From assembly GCA_024697625.1 (NCBI GenBank), contig JAILFJ010000170.1:1-47959 (forward strand): DNA of 47,959 nucleotides. The letters are read 5' to 3'. The notes below the pieces were generated by a model. That model saw only the letters and a program-made list of their open reading frames with translations. It was not told the DNA's origin and did no database searches. Position 1 is the stretch's first letter. Each line of letters begins with the position of its first letter. This DNA comes from Oscillospiraceae bacterium. Lineage in GTDB: Bacteria; Bacillota; Clostridia; Oscillospirales; Oscillospiraceae. The translations under genes were made by a program, and so were the position numbers. This document shows positions 8,589 to 17,074 of the stretch, piece after piece.

Positions 8589-8635
8589 CATCCGGGATCC
8601 GGTGCACCGCTGTGCATCGGTTTCCGGATGTTTTT
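8589..8635 (+). terminator. Terminator of nadE-purB-purA
   Basis: Two nested stems pair CATCCGG (8589-8595) with CCGGATG (8624-8630) and CCGGTGCAC with GTGCATCGG inside them. Five T residues follow (8631-8635). It sits between convergent purA and the CPBP protease gene. Confidence 0.8.
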
Positions 8636-8653
8636 CTCTCTCTGTCGCCGGCG

Positions 8654-9391
8654 CTATCCCCCCAGGGCCACAAGCACCCGGACGGACACGGCGTTGATGA
8701 GCGCGTGAAAGAGGATGCTGCCCCAGATGCTGCCGCAGCGCTCGTAACAGCGGCAGAGCAGCCACGACACCGGCAGATACTGCAGCAGGAAGATCCAGTA
8801 CACCGGGTTCAGCAGGGCAAAGCCCCAGACGTGGTAGAGCGAGAAGAGCAGCATGCTCGCCGCATAGGCCAGCGGGCGGCTGTATCTCCGCAGTCCGCCG
8901 AAGACCGCGCCGCGGAACATCAGCTCCTCCGCCACCGGTGCGAGGAAGATCGACATGGCGGCGGTCTTGCCGTATTCGGCCCCGGCCATGTCCGCCACGG
9001 CGGCGTTGTTCGGGTTCTCGGCGGGGAGGGCCGTCTGCAGGACCACGTTCAGGATCATGTTGAAGGCGAGCATCATGCCGTAGCTGATGACGACCTGCAG
9101 CAGACAGTAGCCGAAGTGGTCGCAGAGCGGGTCAAAGTCCCTGCGCAGAAAGCGCCCCGCAAACACCAGCATGTACAGAAACGCAAAGCCGTATACCGCG
9201 AGGTTGATGTCCGTCTCCGAAAGCCCCCGTGTCTGGGGAAGCCCGAGCAGAAGCAGGGGGAGCAGCCAGAGATGCAGCGGGAAGTACAGCAGCACCGCGG
9301 CGGTCTCGCCCCGGGTCATTCTGCTGCCGAAGTCCCCGGGCCGGAGCGGCGGGCGTTCCTGCAGCCCGTCCGGGTTCTGCCCGCCGTTCAC
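8654..9391 (-). CDS. CPBP-family intramembrane metalloprotease (Abi/CAAX-type)
   Basis: The 245-residue protein has about six to eight hydrophobic segments. It carries the three CPBP (PF02517) motifs: EELMFRG (EExxxR), a histidine in FSLYHVWGF, and HxxxN in FHALIN. In bacteria these enzymes cleave membrane substrates or take part in bacteriocin self-immunity; the substrate here is unknown. The start overlaps the mutS stop (ATGA), so it is the third gene of miaB-mutS-CPBP. A link to mismatch repair is not expected from the family; the coupling may only be transcriptional. Confidence 0.85.
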   Translation of the reverse strand: MNGGQNPDGLQERPPLRPGDFGSRMTRGETAAVLLYFPLHLWLLPLLLLGLPQTRGLSETDINLAVYGFAFLYMLVFAGRFLRRDFDPLCDHFGYCLLQVVISYGMMLAFNMILNVVLQTALPAENPNNAAVADMAGAEYGKTAAMSIFLAPVAEELMFRGAVFGGLRRYSRPLAYAASMLLFSLYHVWGFALLNPVYWIFLLQYLPVSWLLCRCYERCGSIWGSILFHALINAVSVRVLVALGG

Positions 9392-11994
9392 TGCAGCGCC
9401 TTTCTCTGCAGGGTGAAGAGCAGGTTCATCGCCTCGAGGGGCGTCAGGGTGTTGAGGTCCGTCTTCCGGAGGGTCTCCCGGATCTCATCCGCCTGCATGT
9501 CCGCAAAGCTGAGCTGTGCCGTGTCCTCACCGCCGCCCTTCGCCGCCGACGGGGCCGGGTGCTGCTCGGTCAGCTCCCGCAGGCACTGCCTGGCGCGCTC
9601 GATGACCGAGTCCGGCACCCCCGCCAGCTTTGCCACCTCGATGCCGTAGCTGTCGTCGGCCGCACCCGGCACGATCTTCCGCAGGAAGACCAGCTTCCCG
9701 TTCTGCTTCTTCGCCGTGATGTTGTAGTTCCGGATGCCGTCCAGCTCTCCCTCCAGAGCGGAGAGCTCGTGATAGTGGGTGGCGAACATCGTCCGCGCGC
9801 CCAGCTTCCGCCGGTCGGCGCAGTATTCCAGCACCGCGCGGGCGATGGCCATGCCGTCGTAGGTCGAGGTGCCGCGGCCGATCTCATCCAGGATCAGCAG
9901 CGAGGCCGGAGTGGCGTTGTGCAGGATCGCGGCCATCTCGCTCATCTCCACCATGAAGGTTGAGCGCCCCGCAGCCAGGTCGTCGGAGGCCCCGATCCGG
10001 GTGAAGACCCGGTCCACCGCGCCGATGACGGCGGATCTGGCCGGGACAAAGGAGCCGATCTGCGCCATCAGTACGATCAGCGCCGTCTGCCGCATATAGG
10101 TGGACTTGCCCGCCATGTTCGGCCCGGTCACGATGGCCAGCCGGTCCGGGCCCGTGTTCAGGACGGTGTCGTTCGGGACAAAGAGCACGTCCTTCAGGGT
10201 CTGCTCCACTACAGGGTGCCGGCCCTCCCGGATCACGATCTCGCGGCCGGCGTCCACCTCCGGCATGGTATAGTGGTTCCGCACCGCCACCTCCGCCAGC
10301 GAGCAGAAGCAGTCCAGCGCGGCGACCAGCTCCGCGGTATGCTGGATGCGCCCCACCTGCGCCGCGACACGGCTCCGCAGGGTGCAGAAGAAGTCGTATT
10401 CCAGCGCCTGGATCCGGTCCCGGGCCGTGAGCAGGCTGTTCTCCAGCTCCTTGAGCTCCGGTGTGAAGTAGCGCTCGTTGGAGACCAGGGTCTGCTTCCG
10501 GATATAGTGCTCCGGCACCTGCTCGGCGCCCGCGGACTTCGGGATGTCGATATAGTATCCGAAGACCCGGTTGTATCCGACCTTGAGTTTTTTGATCCCG
10601 GTGCTCTGCCGCTCGCGCTCCTCCAGCGCAGCGATGCGCTCGGCGCCGTGGTCCCGGAGCTGCCGCAGCTCGTCCAGCTCCTGCGAGAAGCCGTCCCGGA
10701 TCATCCCGCCCTCCCGGACCGAGAAGGGGGGATCGTCGCAGATGGCCCGGTCGATCTCCTCCCGGATCTCCGGGAGCAGGTCCATCGCCCCGATCGTGCG
10801 CAGCTCCGCACTCTCCATGTCGCCCAGCAGCGCCTGCAGACGGGGGAGAACCGCGATGCAGTTGGCGAGCATCCGGAGGTCCCGCCCGCCCGCGCTGCCG
10901 TAGACGGTCCGGGCGACCAGGCGCTGCATGTCGCTGATGTCCTTCAGGGCGCGCATCAGCTCCGCGCGGCTGACGTTGTTCTTACAGAGCTCCTGGACCG
11001 CAGCAAGCCTCCGGCGGATAGCGGCCACCGAGAGCAGGGGGCGCTCCAGCCAGCTGCGCAGCATCCGGCTGCCCATGGCGGTGCCGGTCCGGTCCAGGAC
11101 CCAGAGCAGGCTGCCCTTCTTCTCGCCGCCGGAGAGCGACTCGGTCAGCTCCAGGCTGCGGCGGGCCGTGTAGTCCAGCTCCATGTACCGGCCGCCGAAG
11201 AAGACGTCCAGCCGGTTGATGTGGGAGAGGTCGCACTTCTGCGTCTCCTCCAGATACTGCAGCAGCGCCCCGCAGGCGCAGACAGCGCCACTGCCGTCCC
11301 GCAGTCCGGCCTCGTCCACATCCCCGAAGCCGAAGCGCTCGCAGACCCGGGCGGCGCAGGGCAGATACTCAAACATCTCCGGTCCCTGCTCCGGCATGGC
11401 GTCCAGCTGCTCCTGCACGAAGCTGCGGATTGCGGCGTTCTCCGCGGCAGCGGGGGAGAGGAGCACCTCCCGGGGCAGAAAGCGCGCCAGCTCGTTGCGG
11501 ACGTGCTCCTCCCCGTCCTTTGGGAAGGCCGCGCAGCAGAACTCGCCGGTGGAGAGCTCGCAGAAGGCAATCCCGGCCGCCTGCCCGCTCAGGAACACCG
11601 CGCAGATGTAGTTGCTTCTCTCCTCCGACAGCATCGAGCTGTCCGTCACGGTGCCCGGCGTGATGATCCGAATCACATCCCGCTGCACGAGGCCCTTGGC
11701 CAGCGCCGGGTCCTCCAGCTGCTCGCAGATGGCGACCTTGTACCCCTTCTGGATCAGCTTTGCGATATAGCCCTCCGCGCTGTGATAGGGGACGCCGCAC
11801 ATCGGGGTGCGCTCGTCCGGGTCCTCGACGTTCCGGTCCCGGGTCGTCAGCGCCAGATCCAGCTCCCGCGAGGCCGTGACCGCGTCCTCGTCAAACATCT
11901 CGTAGAAATCACCGAGGCGGAAGAACAGCAGGCAGTCCCGGTGCTGATCCTTGATCTCCCGGTACTGCTTTTTCATCGGTGTCAGCTCAGCCAT
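9388..11994 (-). CDS. mutS: DNA mismatch repair protein MutS
   Basis: MutS recognises mismatches and small loops and recruits MutL. The protein has 868 residues from ATG 11994; an upstream in-frame start at 12054 would add 20 unrelated residues inside miaB, and homologues begin at the TPMKKQY region. The mismatch-wedging Phe-x-Glu is in GDFYEMF (Phe30, Glu32). The Walker A GPNMAGKST is at 624-632, Walker B Asp703-Glu704 lies in LILDEIGRGTSTYDG, and a C-terminal QLSF at about 827 resembles the beta-clamp-binding motif of Bacillus MutS. It overlaps the miaB end by eight bases, with GGAGG just before the start. Confidence 0.97.
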   Translation of the reverse strand: MAELTPMKKQYREIKDQHRDCLLFFRLGDFYEMFDEDAVTASRELDLALTTRDRNVEDPDERTPMCGVPYHSAEGYIAKLIQKGYKVAICEQLEDPALAKGLVQRDVIRIITPGTVTDSSMLSEERSNYICAVFLSGQAAGIAFCELSTGEFCCAAFPKDGEEHVRNELARFLPREVLLSPAAAENAAIRSFVQEQLDAMPEQGPEMFEYLPCAARVCERFGFGDVDEAGLRDGSGAVCACGALLQYLEETQKCDLSHINRLDVFFGGRYMELDYTARRSLELTESLSGGEKKGSLLWVLDRTGTAMGSRMLRSWLERPLLSVAAIRRRLAAVQELCKNNVSRAELMRALKDISDMQRLVARTVYGSAGGRDLRMLANCIAVLPRLQALLGDMESAELRTIGAMDLLPEIREEIDRAICDDPPFSVREGGMIRDGFSQELDELRQLRDHGAERIAALEERERQSTGIKKLKVGYNRVFGYYIDIPKSAGAEQVPEHYIRKQTLVSNERYFTPELKELENSLLTARDRIQALEYDFFCTLRSRVAAQVGRIQHTAELVAALDCFCSLAEVAVRNHYTMPEVDAGREIVIREGRHPVVEQTLKDVLFVPNDTVLNTGPDRLAIVTGPNMAGKSTYMRQTALIVLMAQIGSFVPARSAVIGAVDRVFTRIGASDDLAAGRSTFMVEMSEMAAILHNATPASLLILDEIGRGTSTYDGMAIARAVLEYCADRRKLGARTMFATHYHELSALEGELDGIRNYNITAKKQNGKLVFLRKIVPGAADDSYGIEVAKLAGVPDSVIERARQCLRELTEQHPAPSAAKGGGEDTAQLSFADMQADEIRETLRKTDLNTLTPLEAMNLLFTLQRKALQ

Positions 11995-13408
11995 CTTCCT
12001 CCGCCTTTCCGTAGAGCGCCCATGTGTTGCCCGACGTGATCTCGGCCGTGACAAACTGTCCCACCAGCCCGGGATCGCCCTTCAGATGCACAAGGCGTCC
12101 TCCGTTCGTGCGCGCCGAGAGATTATATTCCTCCCGACCGGTCTCCCCGTCCACCAGCACGCGCTGTCTCGTCCCGACGTAGGCGCCGTGCTTTTCGGCC
12201 GAGATCCGGTTGCTCAGCTCCGTCAGTGCGTCAAAGCGCCGCTGCTTTTCCTCTCTGGTATAGGGGTCCGGCATGGAGGCGGCGGGGGTACCGACCCGTT
12301 TGGAATAGATAAAGGTAAACATCGCGTCAAAGCGCACTTCCTCGCAGAGGGACAGGGTCTCGGCAAACTCCTCCTCCGTCTCGCCCGGGAAGCCTACAAT
12401 GATGTCCGTGGTCAGCACCAGGTCCGGCATCAGGCTGCGGGCCAGGGCGATCTCCTCCAGGTACTTCTCCCGCGTATAGCTGCGGTTCATGGCCCTGAGC
12501 ACCCGGTTGCTGCCGGACTGCACCGGCAGATGGATGTGGCGGGCGCACTTTTCGCACTCCGCCATCGTGCGGAAGAGCTTCTCCGTGGCGTCCTTCGGGT
12601 GGCTCGTCATGAAGCGGATCAGAAAATCCCCCGGGATGTCGTTGATCCTCCGGATCAGATCGGCAAAATCCACGTCGATCCCGAGGTCCTTCCCGTAGGA
12701 GTTCACGTTCTGTCCCAGGAGCGTGATGTCCCGGTAGCCCGCCGCGACCAGTTCCTCCGCCTCCGCGATGACCTCCTCCGGCAGGCGCGAGCGCTCTCTC
12801 CCCCGCACGTAGGGCACCACGCAGTAGGTGCAGAAGTTGTTGCAGCCGTACATGACGGAGAGCCAAGCCTTGACCTTTCCGTCGCGCTGACGGGGAATTC
12901 CCTCCGCCACCACGCCGCTGTTCTTCTCCGTGGCAAACACGCGCCGGTGCCGCTCCAGCACCCGCTCCAGCAGCTCTGGAAAGCGCCAGATCTCGTGCGG
13001 CCCGAACACCAGGTCGACGATGGGGTAGGATTTTCGGATCTTCTCGGCCATGTGCTCCTGCTGCACCATGCAGCCGCAGACCGCGATGATCTGGTCCGGT
13101 TTCGCCTTCTTGGTATGATTCAGTGCGCCGACGTTCCCCAGCACGCGCATCTCCGCATGCTCCCGCACGGCGCAGGTGTTGACCACGATGATGTCCGCCT
13201 CAAATTCGTCCTGTGTGAATCCGCAGCCCATCTCCGCCAGATACCCCCGCAGCTTCTCGCTGTCGGCCTCGTTCTGCTGGCAGCCGTAGGTGTCCACCAT
13301 GGCGAGGGGCCGCCGGCCGTCGGCACCGAGGCGGTCGGCGATCCGGTGGCAGAGCTCCAGCTGGCGGTCAATCTCCTGCGGCGTGATAGAGGTTCTTTCG
13401 TATTTCAA
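11987..13408 (-). CDS. miaB: tRNA-2-methylthio-N6-dimethylallyladenosine synthase
   Basis: MiaB is a radical-SAM enzyme that adds the methylthio group to i6A37 of tRNAs reading UNN codons. The protein has 473 residues. The N-terminal UPF0004 domain carries auxiliary-cluster cysteines Cys43 (TYGCQQNEADS), Cys79 (NTCAVREH) and Cys113 (CGCMVQQ). The radical-SAM CxxxCxxC is Cys189, Cys193 and Cys196 (YGCNNFCTYC), and a TRAM domain follows. The start is TTG 13408, with GGAG seven bases upstream. It is the first gene of miaB-mutS-CPBP. Its partner miaA, which makes the i6A substrate, is in the divergent operon. Confidence 0.95.
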   Translation of the reverse strand: MKYERTSITPQEIDRQLELCHRIADRLGADGRRPLAMVDTYGCQQNEADSEKLRGYLAEMGCGFTQDEFEADIIVVNTCAVREHAEMRVLGNVGALNHTKKAKPDQIIAVCGCMVQQEHMAEKIRKSYPIVDLVFGPHEIWRFPELLERVLERHRRVFATEKNSGVVAEGIPRQRDGKVKAWLSVMYGCNNFCTYCVVPYVRGRERSRLPEEVIAEAEELVAAGYRDITLLGQNVNSYGKDLGIDVDFADLIRRINDIPGDFLIRFMTSHPKDATEKLFRTMAECEKCARHIHLPVQSGSNRVLRAMNRSYTREKYLEEIALARSLMPDLVLTTDIIVGFPGETEEEFAETLSLCEEVRFDAMFTFIYSKRVGTPAASMPDPYTREEKQRRFDALTELSNRISAEKHGAYVGTRQRVLVDGETGREEYNLSARTNGGRLVHLKGDPGLVGQFVTAEITSGNTWALYGKAEEDG

Positions 13409-13466
13409 GTCGCTTCTCCGTTTCCGATCATGGTTTTTGCCGTATTCCCACAGTATTCCTGCTGCT

Positions 13467-13495
13467 TATATATATTCAAAATCAAGAGTGTCCAA
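13467..13495 (-). promoter_or_regulatory. Sigma-A promoter for miaB-mutS
   Basis: On the minus strand: -35 TTGGAC (complement of 13490-13495), a 17-base spacer, and -10 TATATA (complement of 13467-13472). The leader to the TTG start is about 55 bases. Confidence 0.6.
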
Positions 13496-13511
13496 TCTTA
13501 TCATAAAAGCG

Positions 13512-13541
13512 GTGGAAGTTTCAACAAAAATCCTGTATAAT
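13512..13541 (+). promoter_or_regulatory. Promoter for mutL-miaA
   Basis: A perfect -10 TATAAT is at 13536-13541, 32 bases before the mutL start. The -35 region is poor (GTGGAA-like near 13512-13519). The -10 is clear, but the strength is uncertain. It diverges from the miaB promoter. Confidence 0.55.
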
Positions 13542-13573
13542 AACGGCAACAGATTTAAAACAGGAGGCAGTTT

Positions 13574-15751
13574 ATGCCGCATATCAATATTCTGTCCCCG
13601 CATGTCGCGGACCTGATCGCCGCCGGAGAGGTAGTGGATCGCCCCGCCTCCGTCATCAAGGAGCTGATGGAGAATTCCTTTGATGCCGGCGCCTCCCACG
13701 TCACCGTCGAGATCCGCAACGGCGGCGCCACCATGATCCGCATCACCGACGACGGCTGCGGGATGGCCCCCGAGGACGCCGGGATCGCCTTTCTCCGCCA
13801 CGCCACCTCCAAGCTGCAGGACGAGTCCGGGCTGGAGGCCATCACGACGATGGGCTTTCGCGGCGAGGCGCTGGCTGCCATCTCCGCCGTCTCCCGCATC
13901 AGCCTCACAACCCGCCGGCCGGAGGACCCCGAGGGGATCCGCATGACCCTGCTGGCAGGGGATATTGAGGAGATGGAGCCCGCCGGCTGCCCGGCCGGGA
14001 CCGTGATGAGCGTGGAGGACCTCTTCTACAACACCCCTGCGCGGCTGAAGTTTCTGAAGACCGACCGGAGCGAGGCCTCCGCCTGCATCCAGGCCGGGCT
14101 GCGCTGCGCGCTGGGCCGCCCGGAGATCTCCGTCCGCTTTCTGCGGGACGGGAAGGAGGAGTTCTTCACCCCCGGCGACGGGGACCCCATGAGCTGCTGC
14201 TACGCGCTTCTGGGCCGGGAAGCTGCCGCCGACCTGCTGCAGGTATACAGCGAGGACAGCGGGCTGAAGCTCCGGGGCTTCGTCTCCTCGCCCGCCGCGG
14301 GGAGGGGCAACCGCAGTGCGCAGTACTTCTTCGTCAACGGCCGCTATATCCGTTCCCAGCTCCTGCAGTCGGCGCTGGAACAGGCCTATCGGAACACGCT
14401 GCTCACCGGCCGCTATCCCGCCTGCGTGCTCTGGCTGGAGATCCGGCCCGGCTCCGTCGACGTCAACGTCCACCCGGCGAAGACCGAGGTCAAGTTCTCG
14501 GAGGAGCGCAGGGTCTTCTCCCTCCTGTACCAGGCCGTGCAGGCCACGCTGCAGCAGGAGGACCGGCTCGGTCTCTCCCGCGGGGACCGAAGTGACGGTG
14601 CCTCCGGCCGTGAGGCGGGGGACCCTATCATCCCGGCAGCCGCTCCGGCAGATCCTGTGGGCCCGGCGACCCCCTTGACAGACCGGAGCGTCCCGGCAGC
14701 TTCGGCGGGTTTGGCAGGTTTGGCAGGTTCACGGCCGTCAGTTCCATCAGATCCGGCGGATCCGGTATTCCGGCCTGCGGGCGCAGCGGCTTCCGCAGGC
14801 CCGACCGCTGCGGAAACCCCGACCGCACCGACGCTGAGCCGGACGGCGGCTCCGCCTGCACAGCCGGCAGTACCCGGGCCGGGACCGGCCCCCGAGACGT
14901 CCTGGAATAGGGGATCCGGAGACGTCTCCGATCCGGCTTTGTCCTCCGCCTCCCTGTCGCAGGCAGTGCCCGGTGTCCCGTCTGCTCAGCCTGGTCGATA
15001 CGGCGCTTCTGCGCAGGAGCCGGAACGGGACGGCGCTTCCAAGCAGGAGCCGGATCCGGAGCTCTTCCGTCAGCAGAGCCTGTTTGCCAGCCCCACGGCG
15101 GAATACCGCATCGGGGAGGGCTCCGCCTCCGCTCCCGCGGAAGACACCGCGGCGGACTCGGCCGGAGAGGCAGCGAACAGCGTACCGGCGCACCGGATCC
15201 TCGGCGAGGCCTTCCGGACCTACATCATCGTAGAGTGCGGCGACCGGATCGTCCTGATCGACAAGCACGCCGCCCACGAGCGGATGAACTTTGACCGCCT
15301 CCGGGCCAGGACCCAACCGGCGGCCGCCCAGCAGCTCCTGCTGCCGAAGCCGCTCCGGCTCGGGCCGGAGGAGCTGGCGCTGACCGAGCAGTTCGGGGAG
15401 CTGCTGGCGGAGTTCGGCTTTGAGCTGGAGCCCTTCGGCCCGGGCGAGCGGATCCTCCGCGCGGCGCCCGCAGATCTCCGGCTGGAGGACGCCGTCCCGG
15501 CTCTGGAGGAGATTCTGGAGCACCTGCGGAGCGGAGGATCGCCGGACCCCGCAGCCGCCCGGGACGAGATTCTCCACACCGTGGCCTGCAAGGCGGCGAT
15601 CAAGGCCGGCTGGGACACGAGCGCGCAGGAGCTGGAGCGCCTCGCCGTCGAGGTCCTCAGCGGGCGGGTGAAGTACTGCCCCCACGGGAGGCCGGTCTCG
15701 GTCACCGTGACCCGGAAGGACCTGGACAGGCTCTTCAAACGCATCGTATGA
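13574..15751 (+). CDS. mutL: DNA mismatch repair protein MutL (endonuclease type)
   Basis: The protein has 725 residues, about 100 more than usual. The N-terminal GHKL ATPase has ELMENSFDAG at about 30-39 and DDGCGM at 59-64. The C-terminal dimer/nuclease domain carries the metal-binding motif as DKHAAHER from 563 (usually DQHA), ACKAAIKAG at about 671-679 and CPHGRP at 702-707. This is the nicking form found in bacteria without MutH. The extra length is a Pro/Ala/Gly/Ser-rich linker at about 340-525 with short DNA repeats. An AGGAGG site lies six bases before the ATG. It shares an operon with miaA. Confidence 0.96.
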   Translation: MPHINILSPHVADLIAAGEVVDRPASVIKELMENSFDAGASHVTVEIRNGGATMIRITDDGCGMAPEDAGIAFLRHATSKLQDESGLEAITTMGFRGEALAAISAVSRISLTTRRPEDPEGIRMTLLAGDIEEMEPAGCPAGTVMSVEDLFYNTPARLKFLKTDRSEASACIQAGLRCALGRPEISVRFLRDGKEEFFTPGDGDPMSCCYALLGREAAADLLQVYSEDSGLKLRGFVSSPAAGRGNRSAQYFFVNGRYIRSQLLQSALEQAYRNTLLTGRYPACVLWLEIRPGSVDVNVHPAKTEVKFSEERRVFSLLYQAVQATLQQEDRLGLSRGDRSDGASGREAGDPIIPAAAPADPVGPATPLTDRSVPAASAGLAGLAGSRPSVPSDPADPVFRPAGAAASAGPTAAETPTAPTLSRTAAPPAQPAVPGPGPAPETSWNRGSGDVSDPALSSASLSQAVPGVPSAQPGRYGASAQEPERDGASKQEPDPELFRQQSLFASPTAEYRIGEGSASAPAEDTAADSAGEAANSVPAHRILGEAFRTYIIVECGDRIVLIDKHAAHERMNFDRLRARTQPAAAQQLLLPKPLRLGPEELALTEQFGELLAEFGFELEPFGPGERILRAAPADLRLEDAVPALEEILEHLRSGGSPDPAAARDEILHTVACKAAIKAGWDTSAQELERLAVEVLSGRVKYCPHGRPVSVTVTRKDLDRLFKRIV
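14708..15054 (+). repeat. Short tandem repeats in the MutL linker coding region
   Basis: GGTTTGGCA occurs twice in tandem at 14708-14725. A 25-base unit at 15000-15024 recurs at 15030-15054 with three differences, coding GASAQEPE and GASKQEPD. They lie in the low-complexity linker, so copy-number change would alter linker length without touching the catalytic domains. Confidence 0.6.
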
Positions 15752-15788
15752 GAGATCCGGAACACACGGAAAGCCGGTCGGAACGCCT

Positions 15789-16733
15789 ATGAAGCCTGAA
15801 GAAAAGAGAAAACAACTCCTGGTCGTCGCCGGCCCCACCGCCTCCGGCAAGACGGCGCTGGGCATCGAGCTGGCCGGGCGCCTGGGCGGGGAGATCGTCT
15901 CGGCCGACTCCATGCAGATCTATCGCGGCATGGACGTCGGCACCGCCAAGGCCACGCCGGAGGAGCGCGCGGAAATTCCCCATCACATGCTGGACATTCT
16001 GGAGCCGGGCGAGAACTACTCCGTCTCCCGCTACGTCGAGGATGCGAAGGCGGTCTGTGAGAGGCTCTTCTCACAGGGGAAGCAGCCGGTCCTCGTGGGA
16101 GGCACCGGTCTCTACATCGATGCGCTGCTGGCCGGCAGGGATTTTGCCGGGGCCCAGGAGGACCGGGCGCTCCGGACCGCCCTTACGGCGGAGTACGACG
16201 AGATGGGCGGGGAGGAGATGCTCCGCCGCCTGCGGACGGTCGACCCCGAACGGGCCGGGAAGCTGGCCCCGACGGACCGGCGCCGCATCGTCCGCGCCCT
16301 TGAGATCCACGCCCTCACCGGCCTGAGCGCCAGCGAGCACGACCGCCGGAGCCGGCTGATCCCTCCGGCCTTCGACTCGCTCTACGTGGTCCTGGACTTC
16401 GCCGACCGGGCCGCCCTCTATGCGCGGATCGAAAGCCGCGTGGACCGGATGTGCCGGGAGGGGCTCTTTGAGGAGACGGCGGAGCTGCTGCGCCGGGGGA
16501 TTCCGGAGGAGAGCACCTGCATGCAGGCCATCGGCTACCGCCAGGCGGCGTTGGCGCTGCGCGGCGAGATCGGCCGGGAGGAAGCCGTCACGCTCATCAA
16601 GCAGGCCACCCGCCGCTACGCCAAGCGCCAGATGACCTGGTTTCGCAGGCATGAGGAGGCGCTGCGGCTCGCCCCCGACCGGATGACGCTCCCGGAGCTT
16701 GCGGATGCCGTATGCGCGGCGCTGTCCCCCTGA
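15789..16733 (+). CDS. miaA: tRNA dimethylallyltransferase
   Basis: MiaA transfers the dimethylallyl group to N6 of A37 in tRNAs reading UNN codons. The protein has 314 residues, normal length. The P-loop GPTASGKT is at 15-22, and ADSMQIYRGMDVGTAK from about residue 39 includes the catalytic Asp40. HHMLDI and the C-terminal RYAKRQMTWFRR (tRNA binding) follow. It starts 37 bases after mutL, as in many bacteria where mutL and miaA are adjacent. No strong ribosome site is seen before the ATG. Confidence 0.95.
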   Translation: MKPEEKRKQLLVVAGPTASGKTALGIELAGRLGGEIVSADSMQIYRGMDVGTAKATPEERAEIPHHMLDILEPGENYSVSRYVEDAKAVCERLFSQGKQPVLVGGTGLYIDALLAGRDFAGAQEDRALRTALTAEYDEMGGEEMLRRLRTVDPERAGKLAPTDRRRIVRALEIHALTGLSASEHDRRSRLIPPAFDSLYVVLDFADRAALYARIESRVDRMCREGLFEETAELLRRGIPEESTCMQAIGYRQAALALRGEIGREEAVTLIKQATRRYAKRQMTWFRRHEEALRLAPDRMTLPELADAVCAALSP

Positions 16734-16789
16734 GCCCGCTCCGGTCCGGCCTCTCCCGAAAGGCCCCGGCCTGATCGGAAAAGACGGGA

Positions 16790-16818
16790 TTGAAGAACCC
16801 GGTGATTTCTGCTATCAT
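16790..16818 (+). promoter_or_regulatory. Sigma-A promoter upstream of the DUF4250 gene
   Basis: -35 TTGAAG (16790-16795), a 17-base spacer, and -10 TATCAT (16813-16818). It lies in the 163-base gap after miaA and would drive the DUF4250-psuK-psuG group. Confidence 0.6.
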
Positions 16819-16896
16819 AAGCTTCTGCCCCCGAAGAGAAGCGCATGAAACACCATGACACAACACAAGACATGACGAGAGAGCGAGGTATCCGAT

Positions 16897-17070
16897 ATGC
16901 TTCCTTCCGACCCGGCGGTCCTGCTGAGCTTCATCAACACCAGGCTGAGGGACCGGTATGCTTCCCTCGAGGCGCTGTGCGAGGATCTGGAGATCTCCGA
17001 GGCGGCGCTCACCGAGACGCTCCGTGCGGCCGGCTTTGAATACGACGCCGGGCAGAACCGCTTCCGCTGA
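16897..17070 (+). CDS. DUF4250 family small protein
   Basis: The protein has 57 residues: MLPSDPAVLLSFINTRLRD at the start, a helix-turn-helix-like middle (SLEALCEDLEISEAALTETL), and the family end FEYDAGQNRF. It matches the pattern of the DUF4250 family found in Clostridia and some other bacteria; its function is unknown. The compact all-helical sequence suggests a small DNA-binding or adaptor protein, which is inference. A GAGCGAGG site precedes the ATG. It ends four bases before psuK and is probably cotranscribed with it. Confidence 0.85.
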   Translation: MLPSDPAVLLSFINTRLRDRYASLEALCEDLEISEAALTETLRAAGFEYDAGQNRFR

Positions 17071-17074
17071 GCCG

